DNA of 64,000 nucleotides from Defluviimonas sp. SAOS-178_SWC (GTDB taxonomy: Bacteria > Pseudomonadota > Alphaproteobacteria > Rhodobacterales > Rhodobacteraceae): assembly GCF_039830135.1 (NCBI RefSeq), contig NZ_CP156081.1:62001-126000 (forward strand), written 5' to 3'. The notes under the pieces were generated by a model. The model saw only the letters and a program-made list of their open reading frames with translations, did no database searches and was not told the origin of the DNA. Numbering within the stretch: the first letter of the stretch is position 1; each line of letters begins with the position of its first letter. This document shows positions 7,450 through 16,920 of the stretch, in pieces. The translations under genes and the position numbers were made by a program.

Positions 7450-8115
7450 GTGCGGTTTCTCCTCGTCGAAGACAATCCCGATCTGGCGCAATCCGTCGCC
7501 GACCGGCTAAGCCTCGACGGTCATGCCGTCGATCCCGCCGCCTCGCTCGCCGAGGCGCGCGATTGCCTGGCGGCGGCGCCTTATGACTTGATCCTGCTCG
7601 ATATTTCCCTTCCCGATGGCGACGGGCGCAGCTTCCTCGCCGCCGAGCGCCGCTCGGGCAGGGATACTCCGATCATCGTCATGACCGCGCGGGCCGAGGT
7701 CTCCGACCGGGTCGACGTCCTCGACCTCGGGGCGGACGACTACGTGACCAAGCCCTTCGACTTCGCCGAGCTGGAGGCCCGCTGCCGGGCCGTTCTGCGC
7801 CGCAAGGGCGCCGCGTTGCAGACCGTGCAGCATTTCGCCGGGCTGACCTTCAATCCGCTGAACGCCACCCTGTCCGTCGGCGGTGAGCTTCGCGAGTTGA
7901 GAAACCGGGAGCTTCGCCTTTTAGAGATTCTCCTCGCCGCGCCGGAGCGTATCTTCTCCAAGGGCCAGATCTGCGACCGGCTCTTTTCCTATGCCGAAAG
8001 CGTGACCGACAACGCGATCGAGGTTTATGTCGCGCGGCTCCGCAAGAAGCTTGAAGGATCGGGCGCGCGGATCGAAACGGTGCGCGGCATCGGTTACCGG
8101 CTGACATCGGGATGA
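7450..8115 (+). CDS. tctD: Response regulator, OmpR family (TctD-like)
   Basis: A 221-residue two-component response regulator. The receiver domain (about 1-115) has the acidic pair E7/D8, the phospho-acceptor D51 in LILLDISLPDGDG and K101 in YVTKPF. The C-terminal winged helix (about 125-220) ends DNAIEVYVARLRKKLEGSGARIETVRGIGYRL, typical of OmpR/PhoB regulators. The start is GTG 7450, preceded by AGGAAG. It overlaps the kinase gene by 4 bp (ATGA) and is divergent from the TTT operon, matching the tctDE arrangement known to control citrate-type transporters. Confidence 0.92.
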   Translation: MRFLLVEDNPDLAQSVADRLSLDGHAVDPAASLAEARDCLAAAPYDLILLDISLPDGDGRSFLAAERRSGRDTPIIVMTARAEVSDRVDVLDLGADDYVTKPFDFAELEARCRAVLRRKGAALQTVQHFAGLTFNPLNATLSVGGELRELRNRELRLLEILLAAPERIFSKGQICDRLFSYAESVTDNAIEVYVARLRKKLEGSGARIETVRGIGYRLTSG

Positions 8116-9485
8116 GGCGCGCGCCTCTTTCCCTCCGTCTCCGGCTGGTGCTCCAGCTTCTCGGGATCGCGGCGGTTCTGGCGATCGTTCTCTATTTCAC
8201 GGTCCGAACCGTCGCCGATCAAGCGGCCGAGGCGACCCAAGACGGCGTCCTTGGCGCGGCGACGCTTGCCATCGCCGAACGCCTTCAGGGTGGCGACGAT
8301 GACGTCGACGTCGATCTTCCTTATGAGGCATTCTCAATCCTCGGTTCGATATCTGCCGACAGGGTGTTCTACCGGATCGACGCTGCCGGGCAGACCTTGA
8401 CGGGTTACGACGACCTGCCCTTGCCGGACGCGGCAGGCGCGGCTGTGGCGCCGGTCTTCTACACGCGGGCCTACCGCGATACCGAAGTGCGCATAGCCGC
8501 CGTCAGCCGAATGGTTCTTGTGGCGCGCAAGCCCGTTCCCGTCCTCGTTCTGGTCGCCCAGACCCGGCAGGGGCAAGAGGCCATCGCCCAGCGTGTCGCG
8601 CAGCGCGCGGCGGCGCTCGGGCTCGGGTCTTTCGCTCTCGCCGCCGCGCTGTCGCTTCTGACTGCGGGCAGCGTGCTTCGCCCGATCAACCGGCTTGCGG
8701 ATTCGGTGGGCCGGCGCGGTCCGCGCGACCTGCGCGCGGTCGATCACCCGACGCCTGCCGAACTTCGCCCTTTACTGACCGCGCTGAACGGATTCATCGC
8801 CCGCCTGCGGGGCGCGCTCAGCCGGACCGAAACCTTCATCGCCGAAGCCGCGCACCATATCCGCACACCCCTGGCAACCGTCCGGGCGCGCGCCGAGATC
8901 GCCATGCGGCAGAGCAATTCCGAAGAGACCCGGGACACGCTCCGCGCCGTCATCCGGGCGGTCGAGGAAAGCAGCCGCTCTGCGGGGCAGCTCCTTGACC
9001 ACGCCACCGTCGTCTATCGCTCCGACCGGATGGCGGATGAAACGCTCGACCTTGCAAAACTCGTCGAGGCGCAGGCCGAGGCATTTCGGCCGACCGCCGA
9101 CCTCAAGGATCTGACGATCCGCGTTACGGGCACCGACCGAGCGGTTGAAGTGCGCGGCGACAGGGCGTTGATCGAGGCGGCGCTCAGGAACCTTCTCGAC
9201 AACGCCGTCAAGTATTCGCCCGACGAAACGACAGTGGACGTGTCCCTGACCACCGGCAGCGACGCGCGGATCGAGGTCGCCGACCGGGGGCGGGGCCTTT
9301 CCGGACAGGCGCAGGCGCGGCTCGCCAAGCGGTTCGCCAGGGGGGAAAACGTCGGCGACGTCATCGGCTCCGGCCTCGGTCTGACCATCGTGGAAGAGGT
9401 GGTGGCCGCGCATGGCGGGCGGTTCGAACTGACGGAACGAGAAGGAGGCGGCGCATGCGCGCGTTTGTTCTTGCCCTTGTCCTGA
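8112..9485 (+). CDS. tctE: Sensor histidine kinase (TctE-like)
   Basis: A 457-residue inner-membrane kinase. Membrane segments lie at about 9-32 and 168-190 and enclose a periplasmic sensor domain of roughly 135 residues. A HAMP-like linker follows, then the H box AEAAHHIRTPLATVRARAEIA (probable phospho-His 248), the N box LRNLLDNAVKYSP, and the ATP-lid glycines DRGRGLSG and GSGLGLTIVEEV. It is coupled to the response regulator by an ATGA overlap. Its last 31 bp overlap the start of a binding-protein gene. It probably senses the TTT-transporter substrate, directly or through that binding protein. Confidence 0.92.
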   Translation: MRRAPLSLRLRLVLQLLGIAAVLAIVLYFTVRTVADQAAEATQDGVLGAATLAIAERLQGGDDDVDVDLPYEAFSILGSISADRVFYRIDAAGQTLTGYDDLPLPDAAGAAVAPVFYTRAYRDTEVRIAAVSRMVLVARKPVPVLVLVAQTRQGQEAIAQRVAQRAAALGLGSFALAAALSLLTAGSVLRPINRLADSVGRRGPRDLRAVDHPTPAELRPLLTALNGFIARLRGALSRTETFIAEAAHHIRTPLATVRARAEIAMRQSNSEETRDTLRAVIRAVEESSRSAGQLLDHATVVYRSDRMADETLDLAKLVEAQAEAFRPTADLKDLTIRVTGTDRAVEVRGDRALIEAALRNLLDNAVKYSPDETTVDVSLTTGSDARIEVADRGRGLSGQAQARLAKRFARGENVGDVIGSGLGLTIVEEVVAAHGGRFELTEREGGGACARLFLPLS

Positions 9486-10486
9486 TCCTCGATGCGGCCG
9501 TCGCCGCCGGCTTTCCGGTCGAAGAGGAAACTCTTTTCCCTTCAGCCGAGCCGGAACTCAGGGTGCTTTCGATCCTCTCGACCACCGACACGTCCGTCCT
9601 GCAACCCCTGATCGCCGACTTTCAGAGCCGCGAGCCCGGCGTAGCGGTGCGCTACACCGTTGCGAACTCACAGGCCGTCTTTTCTGCCATCCACGACGAG
9701 GGGCTGGCCTTCGACCTCGTCATCTCCTCGGCGATGGATTTGCAGATGAAGCTCGCGAATGACGGGTTCGCCGCGTCCTACGGCTCGGGCCCGACCGCCC
9801 AGCTTCCGGCGTGGGCGCACTGGCAAAACCGGCTTTTTGCCTTCGCACAGGAGAATGTCGTGCTGATCGCCTCCCGCTCGGGTTTCGGCGGCCTTCCTCT
9901 GCCGCAGACGCGCCGCGATCTGATTGAGGTCCTGCGCGATAATCCCGACCGGTTTCGAGGGCGGATCGGCACCTACAATCCGGAACTCTCGGGTGCCGGC
10001 TATCTTTTTGCCACTCAGGACGCGCGCCAGTCGGACAGTTTCTGGCGTCTGGCAGAGGTGATGGGCGGCCTCGCGCCGCGCCTCTACACCACGTCGAACG
10101 AAATGATTACCGATTTGAAACAGGGGCAGCTCGTCCTCGCCTATAACGTCCTGGGCAGTTACGCCGAGCCACGGCTTGACGGTGACCCGGACGCCGAGGT
10201 GATCGAACTGGAGGACTACACTCTGACGCTGTTGCGGACCGGGCTTATCCCGGTCTCGGCGCGGGCGCCCGATCTCGGCGGCCGGTTCCTCGATTTCCTG
10301 CTCGGTCCTGACGGGCAGAGGCTGCTTCGAGACAAGGCCGGACTTCCGCCGATCGACGAAGTGGCGCTGTCGCGTGGCCCGCATCTGCGACCGATGCGGC
10401 TTGAGCCGGGGCTGCTCGTCTTCCTCGACAGGCTCAAGCGGCGTGGCTTCCTCGATGAATGGACCGCCGCGCTCAGCCGGAACTGA
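9455..10486 (+). CDS. Periplasmic solute-binding protein without a transporter
   Basis: A 343-residue secreted protein with a signal peptide (MRAFVLALVLILDAAVAAG). Its fold resembles ABC-type binding proteins of the ferric iron/phosphoglycerate (AfuA/PgtC) kind: VLSILSTTDTSVLQPLIADFQSREPGVAVRYTVANS, DLVISSAMDLQMKLANDGF and AYNVLGSYAE. No ABC permease or ATPase is nearby. The ATG at 9455 lies inside the kinase gene (31-bp overlap) and follows GGAGG at about 9444. The overlap suggests it serves the kinase as an accessory sensor, as PgtC does for PgtB. The ligand is unknown. Confidence 0.85.
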   Translation: MRAFVLALVLILDAAVAAGFPVEEETLFPSAEPELRVLSILSTTDTSVLQPLIADFQSREPGVAVRYTVANSQAVFSAIHDEGLAFDLVISSAMDLQMKLANDGFAASYGSGPTAQLPAWAHWQNRLFAFAQENVVLIASRSGFGGLPLPQTRRDLIEVLRDNPDRFRGRIGTYNPELSGAGYLFATQDARQSDSFWRLAEVMGGLAPRLYTTSNEMITDLKQGQLVLAYNVLGSYAEPRLDGDPDAEVIELEDYTLTLLRTGLIPVSARAPDLGGRFLDFLLGPDGQRLLRDKAGLPPIDEVALSRGPHLRPMRLEPGLLVFLDRLKRRGFLDEWTAALSRN

Positions 10487-10590
10487 CATCACAATTTCGC
10501 GGTGGATCGGCCAAATGGTGCGTGAATTGTCTTTGAACTCTGGAAATCAGCGCCATTTGCTGCGACTTAGGAAATTGTAGGGAGTTTAGG

Positions 10591-12432
10591 GTGGGGAGTG
10601 TTGTGAGACTGGTGCAATCGGGTTTGCGGAAGACTGGCTGGGCCGCGCTCCTTTGCCCGTTTCTTGCTCTGCCTCTCGAACCTGCCTACGCGCTTGACCG
10701 GTTCGTTCTGACGACACCCGGCGCAGACAAGGACCTGACCGACCGGCTTCGTGCCGCCTCGCTCGTTGCCGACGCGGAACGAAGCGGCCAGACCGACAGT
10801 CAGAGTGTCTTCGCGGCCGCCCGCGCCGACTATGCACGGCTGATCGGAGCGCTTTACACCGAGGGATTCTATTCCGGCGTGATCCGGATCCGCATCGACG
10901 GGCGCGAGGCGGCCGAGATTCCGCCCCTCGACGCGCCCTCCACGATCAGCAAAGTGGAAATCAGCGTAACCCCGGGCCCGCGCTTCACGTTTTCGAAGGC
11001 GCGGATGAAACCCTATGCCAAGGGCACGAAACTGCCGCCCGCCTACGGCGATACCAAGATCGCGCGATCGGGCGCGATCGTGGATGCAGCGGATGCAGGC
11101 GTGGAAGGCTGGCGCAACATCGGCCATGCGAAAGCCGAAGTCGCGGATCAGATCATCGTCGCCGACCACCGGAACGCCACCCTGTCATCCGAAATCCTGC
11201 TCGACCCCGGACCGCGCTTGCGGTTCGGACAACTTTCGATGTCGGGCTACCAACGGATGAAGCCGACGCGGATCGCGAAGATCGCCGGGTTTCCGACCGG
11301 TGAGGTCTTCGATCCGAAAACGCTCGACAAGGTGGCGACGCGACTTCGCCGCACCGGCGCGTTCCGCTCCGTTGCTCTGACCGAGGCGGAACAGCCGAAC
11401 CCCGATGGCACACTCGACATCGACCTTGTCGTGTCCGAGGAAAAGCTCCGCCGCTTCGGGTTCGGCGCCGAGGTATCGAATTCTGAAGGTCTGAGCCTGT
11501 CCGGCTACTGGCTGCATCGCGATCTTTTCGGCGGGGCGGAACGGCTTCGCGTCGACGGTGCGCTCGAGCGTATTGGCGGCCAGGATATCGACGGGGTCGG
11601 CTATGAAGTCGGCGTTCGCATCGACCGACCGGCGACGCCCGTCACCGATGCCTCGGCATTCGTCGAAGTGCGCGCGGCGCGGGCCGAGATCGTCGATCTG
11701 ACGGTCGACGGGCTTGAGTTCAATTTCGGGCTGACCCGGCAGTTCGGCGACCATATCACCGCAGAGGCCGGGATCTCTTACATCACCGCGACCGCCAAGT
11801 TTGCGACGGGCAGCATTGATTACGAACTTGTCGCGCTGCCGCTTTCCCTGACCTGGGACAATCGCGACAAACCCCTCGATGCGCGCAAAGGCTATTACCT
11901 CGATGCCGACGTAACGCCGTTCTACGGCTTCGGCACGACCGGTTCCGGCGGTCAGATCAAGGCTGACGCGCGGGCCTACCGGGCGTTTGGCGCGGATGAC
12001 CGCATCGTCCTGGCCGGCCGGCTTCACCTTGGCACCGTGATCGGATCCTCGCTGGGTCAAACGCCGCCCGACTACCTCTTCTGGTCTGGCGGCGGCGGGA
12101 CGGTCCGGGGCCAGCCCTACCAATCGCTCGGCGTACCGCTGGCAAGGACCGCGACCATCACCGTCGAGACCGGGGGTCTAAGCTTTGCTGGCTTCTCGGG
12201 CGAACTCCGCGCCAACATCACCGAGAAGATCGGCGCTGTCGCATTCTACGACGCCGGCTTTGTCAGCGACGAGGAGCTTTTCGGCGGCAATGGCGAATGG
12301 CACTCGGGGGCGGGCCTGGGCCTTCGCTACAATACCGGGATCGGACCGATCCGGTTCGATGTCGGGATGCCGGTGTCGGGTTCCACCAATGACGGCGTGC
12401 AGCTTTATGTCGGCATCGGGCAGGCGTTCTGA
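10591..12432 (+). CDS. tamA: Outer-membrane assembly protein TamA
   Basis: A 613-residue Omp85-family protein. TamA is the outer-membrane barrel of the translocation and assembly module and works with TamB. A signal-like segment (about 15-35, WAALLCPFLALPLEPAYA) precedes POTRA domains (about 38-290) and a C-terminal barrel. The barrel has the Omp85 lid-loop motif GGGGTVRGQPYQS near 507. The last strand ends GVQLYVGIGQAF, with a terminal aromatic residue as usual for barrels. GTG 10591 follows TAGGGAG, and GTG 10603 is also possible. The stop overlaps the tamB ATG by 1 bp (TGATG). Confidence 0.93.
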   Translation: MGSVVRLVQSGLRKTGWAALLCPFLALPLEPAYALDRFVLTTPGADKDLTDRLRAASLVADAERSGQTDSQSVFAAARADYARLIGALYTEGFYSGVIRIRIDGREAAEIPPLDAPSTISKVEISVTPGPRFTFSKARMKPYAKGTKLPPAYGDTKIARSGAIVDAADAGVEGWRNIGHAKAEVADQIIVADHRNATLSSEILLDPGPRLRFGQLSMSGYQRMKPTRIAKIAGFPTGEVFDPKTLDKVATRLRRTGAFRSVALTEAEQPNPDGTLDIDLVVSEEKLRRFGFGAEVSNSEGLSLSGYWLHRDLFGGAERLRVDGALERIGGQDIDGVGYEVGVRIDRPATPVTDASAFVEVRAARAEIVDLTVDGLEFNFGLTRQFGDHITAEAGISYITATAKFATGSIDYELVALPLSLTWDNRDKPLDARKGYYLDADVTPFYGFGTTGSGGQIKADARAYRAFGADDRIVLAGRLHLGTVIGSSLGQTPPDYLFWSGGGGTVRGQPYQSLGVPLARTATITVETGGLSFAGFSGELRANITEKIGAVAFYDAGFVSDEELFGGNGEWHSGAGLGLRYNTGIGPIRFDVGMPVSGSTNDGVQLYVGIGQAF

Positions 12433-15400
12433 TGCCGCGCTTTCTCCTCAGCCTTCTCATCGGACTCCTGACCTTCGCCGCCCAAGCGCAGGATACGGCT
12501 GAAACGACGGAACGGGACCGCGATTTCCTGACCGCCTTTCTTGAAGACAACCTGTCGGCCCTCGGCCGGACTGTCCGGATTGATGGTTTTGCGGGCGCAT
12601 TGTCGTCCCGGGCGACGTTCGACCAGTTGACCATCGCCGACGCGGACGGCGTCTGGCTGACGATCCGCGATGGCGCCATCGGCTGGAACCGCACCGCGCT
12701 CCTGTCCGGCCGTGTCGAGATCAGCGAGATGACGGCGGCCGAGATCGAGTTGCCCCGACGTCCCAGCGCCGGCAAACCCGCGGCCGAGGCGTCAGGCTTC
12801 AGCCTTCCTGAGCTGCCGGTCGCGGTGCAGATCGGGTCGATCCACGCGAACCGGGTGGTTCTTGGCGAGGCGCTTTTCGGTGCGGCGGCCGAGGTTACGC
12901 TTGACGGCACGATGCAGCTTGAACGCGGCGAAGGTTCGGCCGATCTCTCGGTCAGCCGGATCGACGGGCGCGACGGCCGGGTATCGCTGACCGGCAGCTA
13001 CGCCAACGCGACGCGCAAGGCGACGCTCGACCTTCTCGTTGCGGAAGAGGCCGACGGGATCGCGGCCAACTTGATCGGCTTGCCCGGCACCCCGTCGATC
13101 GAGCTTGCCGTGCATGGTGCCGGCGTCATCGACGATTTCCGGACCGACATTGCGCTGACGACGGATGGCGCGCCAAGAATGAAGGGCACCGTCACACTGC
13201 TGGCCACTGCAACGGATGGTGCGGCACCGGAGCGGAGCTTCAGCGCGGTTCTCGGTGGCGATATCGCACCGCTGCTTCTGCCGGAGTATCAGGATTTCTT
13301 CGGGACCGATGTCACGCTCGAAGCCGACGGAAGGCGCGCACCCACGGGACAGCTCGACCTCACCCGGCTCGTCCTCGGATCACGGGGTGTCGACGTCACC
13401 GGGCGCCTCAGCCTCGCGCCCGGCGGGCTGCCGTTGCAGGCGGCGCTGACCACGCGGATCGGGTTGGCTGCCGGCGGGGACGTGCTGCTGCCGATTCCGG
13501 GCGAGAAGACCTATCTCAGGTCGGCCGAACTGACCTTCCGCTACGATCAGGCGCGAGGGGACGGCTGGAAGCTTGCGGGGACGATGCGTGGTCTCAGGCG
13601 CGCAGAAATTTCGATCGGCGCCGTGACGCTTGACGGGTCGGGCCGTATCGGGCGCCCCGGCGAAGGCGGCGTCGATGCGGCAAGGGTCGGTGGCACGATC
13701 ACGTTTGCAGCCAACGGACTTGAACCGACCGACGCCAACCTTGCCGACGCGCTCGGGCCAGAATTATCCGGTCGTGCTGTTTTCCACTGGCAGCAGGGCG
13801 CGCCGCTCAGAGTACCGGTTTTCGATGTGACCGGACAGGGCTACGGCGCGAAGGGCGGGCTCACGCTTGCCGGCCTGGAGGACGGCGCCGTCCTCAGCGG
13901 CCAGGTCGAAGCCGACGTTGCCGACATGGGCCGGTTCTCCGGCCTCGCCGGCCGTCCGCTCGGCGGCAGCGCGGCGCTGGCGGTTTCAGGCTCGGGCGGC
14001 ATCTTGTCGGGACTTTTCGACGTCGAGGCGACCGTAAAGGGCCGCGACCTAACCGTGGACCAGCCCGAACTCGACCGGCTTCTGCGCGACGAAACCAGCA
14101 TCGTGACGTCCGTCCATCGCGATACGGAGGGGATCGAGATCCGGCAGCTCGACCTTGTCGCCGCGACTCTGGGCATGTCCGCCACCGGGCGGCTTCGCAC
14201 CGGGGCGAGCGATCTGACGGCGACGCTCGATTTCGGCGACCTCTCGGTTCTTGGCGACCGCTACCGGGGCGCGATGACCGGGGAGGCACGGCTTTATGAA
14301 GACGGTCGCGTCAGGCACATAACCCTGAGCGCCGATGCCGCCGGTCTCGGTGTTGGCCAGGCCGAGGCGGACCGCCTTCTTGCTGGTGCCTCCGAGCTCC
14401 GGATCACCGCCGAAGAGCGCGACGGAAGGATCCGCCTCGACACGTTCCGGCTTTCGAACCCGCAACTTACACTGACGGCCGAAGGGCTGATCGAAGATGA
14501 GGTGCGCCGCATCGACCTTTCCGCCCGCCTCGCCGACATGGCACTTCTCGCACCCGGTTTCCCTGGCCCGCTGACCGCTGAAGGCCGGGTTACCGAGACG
14601 GCCGAGGGCTACACCGTTGATCTGAGCGGCGAAGGACCGGGCGCCACGTCGGCCCGTGTCTCCGGGACGCTCGCGCCCGATTTCGGAAGTGCCGACCTTT
14701 CGATCGCGGGTGGAGCGCAATCGGCGATCATCAACCCCTTCATCGCACCCCGCAACGTCGAGGGGCCGGTGTCTTTCGATCTTCGGCTTAACGGACCCCT
14801 GCGGCTTGCGTCCCTTTCCGGACGTGTCGGGTTGGACAATGCCCGGCTGGTCGCGCCAACCTTCGGGTTCGAGCTTGAGGCGATGGGGCTTGCCGCCGAT
14901 CTCTCTGATGGACGGGCGACACTATCCGGCGGCGCCAATGTGCGCGGCGGCGGGCGGATCGACATTTCAGGCCCGGTGACCCTCTCCGCGCCGTTTGACG
15001 GCGATCTGTCGATCGGGATGAACGAGGTCCGTCTTCGCGATCCCGACCTTTACGACACCACCGTCAGCGGGGCGGTTTCGGTGCGCGGACCGTTCGTTGG
15101 CGGCGCGCTGATTTCGGGCGCAGTCGCGCTTGGCCGGGCCGAGGTCCGGGTCCCGTCGACCGGGCTCGGCGGCAACGCGGCGCTCACCGACATCCGCCAT
15201 GTGAGCGAACCCGCCGCGGTCCACCAGACCCGCGTCCGTGCCGGCCTTGCGCAGGCCGATGGCGCCGCCCGCGACCGGGGGCCTGCCTACGGACTCGATC
15301 TGGCGATATCCGCGCCGGAGCGTATCTTTGTCCGTGGTCGCGGCCTCGACGCCGAAATGGGCGGCGCACTACGGCTGACCGGGACGACGGCGGACATCGT

Positions 15401-15980
15401 CCCTTCGGGCCGCTTCAGCCTGATCCGCGGCCGACTCGACATCCTTGGCAAGCGCTTCACCATCGACGAGGGATTGATCGAGCTTCAGGGTGCGCTCACC
15501 CCCTATATCCACTTCTCCGCCGCGACCAATACCGATGGCATCACCGCGACCATCGTGATCGAGGGCGAAGCCTTGGCGCCCGAGATCCGGTTCCTGTCCT
15601 CGCCCGAATTGCCGGAGGAAGAGGTCATCGCGCATCTGCTTTTCGGGCGTAGCCTGACGAGCCTGTCGCCGTTCCAGGCCGCGCAACTTGCCTCGGCCGT
15701 CGCGACTCTTGCGGGCAAAGGCGGCGAAGGGATCGTGTCGAAGCTGCGCAAGGGGTTCGGTCTCGATGATTTCGATGTAACGACGGATGAGGACGGGGGG
15801 GCCGGACTTCGGGCCGGCAAGTACCTTTCCGAAAAGGTCTACACCGATGTCACCATCGGTTCGGATGGCAAGAGCGAGATCAACCTCAACCTCGATATCC
15901 GCCCAGGCGTGAAGGCACGCGGAACGCTTGGATCGGATGGCGATACCGGAATCGGGATCTATTACGAGCGCGATTACTGA
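12432..15980 (+). CDS. tamB: Translocation and assembly module protein TamB
   Basis: A 1182-residue AsmA-like protein, close to the 1259 residues of E. coli TamB. An N-terminal hydrophobic segment (about 2-18) anchors it in the inner membrane. The long beta-rich body is expected to form a periplasm-spanning groove used in outer-membrane protein assembly and lipid transport. The C-terminal TamB (DUF490) domain is clear: SSPELPEEEVIAHLLFGRSL, FQAAQLASAVATLAG, and the end NLDIRPGVKARGTLGSDGDTGIGIYYERDY. It is translationally coupled to tamA. Its stop lies 7 bp inside the convergent YihY gene. Confidence 0.93.
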   Translation: MPRFLLSLLIGLLTFAAQAQDTAETTERDRDFLTAFLEDNLSALGRTVRIDGFAGALSSRATFDQLTIADADGVWLTIRDGAIGWNRTALLSGRVEISEMTAAEIELPRRPSAGKPAAEASGFSLPELPVAVQIGSIHANRVVLGEALFGAAAEVTLDGTMQLERGEGSADLSVSRIDGRDGRVSLTGSYANATRKATLDLLVAEEADGIAANLIGLPGTPSIELAVHGAGVIDDFRTDIALTTDGAPRMKGTVTLLATATDGAAPERSFSAVLGGDIAPLLLPEYQDFFGTDVTLEADGRRAPTGQLDLTRLVLGSRGVDVTGRLSLAPGGLPLQAALTTRIGLAAGGDVLLPIPGEKTYLRSAELTFRYDQARGDGWKLAGTMRGLRRAEISIGAVTLDGSGRIGRPGEGGVDAARVGGTITFAANGLEPTDANLADALGPELSGRAVFHWQQGAPLRVPVFDVTGQGYGAKGGLTLAGLEDGAVLSGQVEADVADMGRFSGLAGRPLGGSAALAVSGSGGILSGLFDVEATVKGRDLTVDQPELDRLLRDETSIVTSVHRDTEGIEIRQLDLVAATLGMSATGRLRTGASDLTATLDFGDLSVLGDRYRGAMTGEARLYEDGRVRHITLSADAAGLGVGQAEADRLLAGASELRITAEERDGRIRLDTFRLSNPQLTLTAEGLIEDEVRRIDLSARLADMALLAPGFPGPLTAEGRVTETAEGYTVDLSGEGPGATSARVSGTLAPDFGSADLSIAGGAQSAIINPFIAPRNVEGPVSFDLRLNGPLRLASLSGRVGLDNARLVAPTFGFELEAMGLAADLSDGRATLSGGANVRGGGRIDISGPVTLSAPFDGDLSIGMNEVRLRDPDLYDTTVSGAVSVRGPFVGGALISGAVALGRAEVRVPSTGLGGNAALTDIRHVSEPAAVHQTRVRAGLAQADGAARDRGPAYGLDLAISAPERIFVRGRGLDAEMGGALRLTGTTADIVPSGRFSLIRGRLDILGKRFTIDEGLIELQGALTPYIHFSAATNTDGITATIVIEGEALAPEIRFLSSPELPEEEVIAHLLFGRSLTSLSPFQAAQLASAVATLAGKGGEGIVSKLRKGFGLDDFDVTTDEDGGAGLRAGKYLSEKVYTDVTIGSDGKSEINLNLDIRPGVKARGTLGSDGDTGIGIYYERDY

Positions 15981-16855
15981 GCGCGCGACAGCCTCTCCCT
16001 CTCTGCGTTCAGCACTGCGCCGAACAGCACGATATAGGCCGAGATATAAAGCCACATCAGCAACGCGATCACTGCGCCGATGGAGCCATAGATACGGTTG
16101 TAGCTGCCGAAATTCGTGAGATAGGCGGAAAATGCCATGGATGCGCCCGCCCAAAGAAGCGCCGCAAGGATCGCACCGGGCGTAAGCCACGAATGGCGCT
16201 CATCCTCCATGTTCGGGCCCCAGCGGTAGAAGAGGCCCAGAACGATCATCAGCACGAGGAACATGACCACCCACGGCAGATAGCGGAGAATGAACCCTTC
16301 CGCCGGCCCCAGGGGGATCACATTCAGAAGGATCGGCACAAGCACCACGACGACGAGCGCCGAGAGGACCAGCGCGATCAGCGTCATCGTAAGAAGGATC
16401 GACCCCAGGATTCGCATCAGCCCCGGCCTATGACGGCGGGCGTGGATCGCGTTCAGCCCGGTCACCAGTGCCGCGACCCCGTTGTGGACGGAGTAAAGCG
16501 CCACGGCGAGCGATACGGCCGTCGTCCAGCCCAAGGTGCTCGAATTCGTCGCGAGGAGGGTGGTCAACTGGTTCTCGATAACGCCGTAGGCGGCGTCCGG
16601 GATCAGCCCATGTATCTGGTCGAGATAGTCGCGCATCACCACCGGGTCCGCGAAAAAGCCCCAGATCGCGATCGTCGCCGCCATCCCCGGGAAGATCGCG
16701 AACATCGTGTAGAAGGCCACCCCCGCCGCGATCAAGCCGAGGTTGCGTTCGTCCATCGCATGCCAGACCGCGTTGGCGAGTCTCAGGAGATATGCGGGAT
16801 TGATCACGTTATCCTGACTCCGGTTGGTCGTGGCATGTTCGCCCGCCCGCCCCAT
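15974..16855 (-). CDS. YihY/BrkB family inner-membrane protein
   Basis: A protein of about 293 residues with six or so membrane segments. The core LIAAGVAFYTMFAIFPGMAATIAIWGF and the C-terminal FGSYNRIYGSIGAVIALLMWLYISAYIVLFGAVLNAE are typical of the YihY/BrkB family (once wrongly called ribonuclease BN). The family has been linked to envelope stability, and the substrate is unknown. The ATG at 16855 has no clear ribosome site. In-frame GTG 16900 or TTG 16906 would lengthen it by 15-17 residues. The 3' end overlaps tamB on the other strand. Confidence 0.85.
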   Translation of the reverse strand: MGRAGEHATTNRSQDNVINPAYLLRLANAVWHAMDERNLGLIAAGVAFYTMFAIFPGMAATIAIWGFFADPVVMRDYLDQIHGLIPDAAYGVIENQLTTLLATNSSTLGWTTAVSLAVALYSVHNGVAALVTGLNAIHARRHRPGLMRILGSILLTMTLIALVLSALVVVVLVPILLNVIPLGPAEGFILRYLPWVVMFLVLMIVLGLFYRWGPNMEDERHSWLTPGAILAALLWAGASMAFSAYLTNFGSYNRIYGSIGAVIALLMWLYISAYIVLFGAVLNAERERLSRAQ

Positions 16856-16920
16856 CGCCGCAATCCGATTGTGGTCTTGGGTCCCGGCCGGCGCTATCAC
16901 TGTCAACGGGAGGATTCGCC

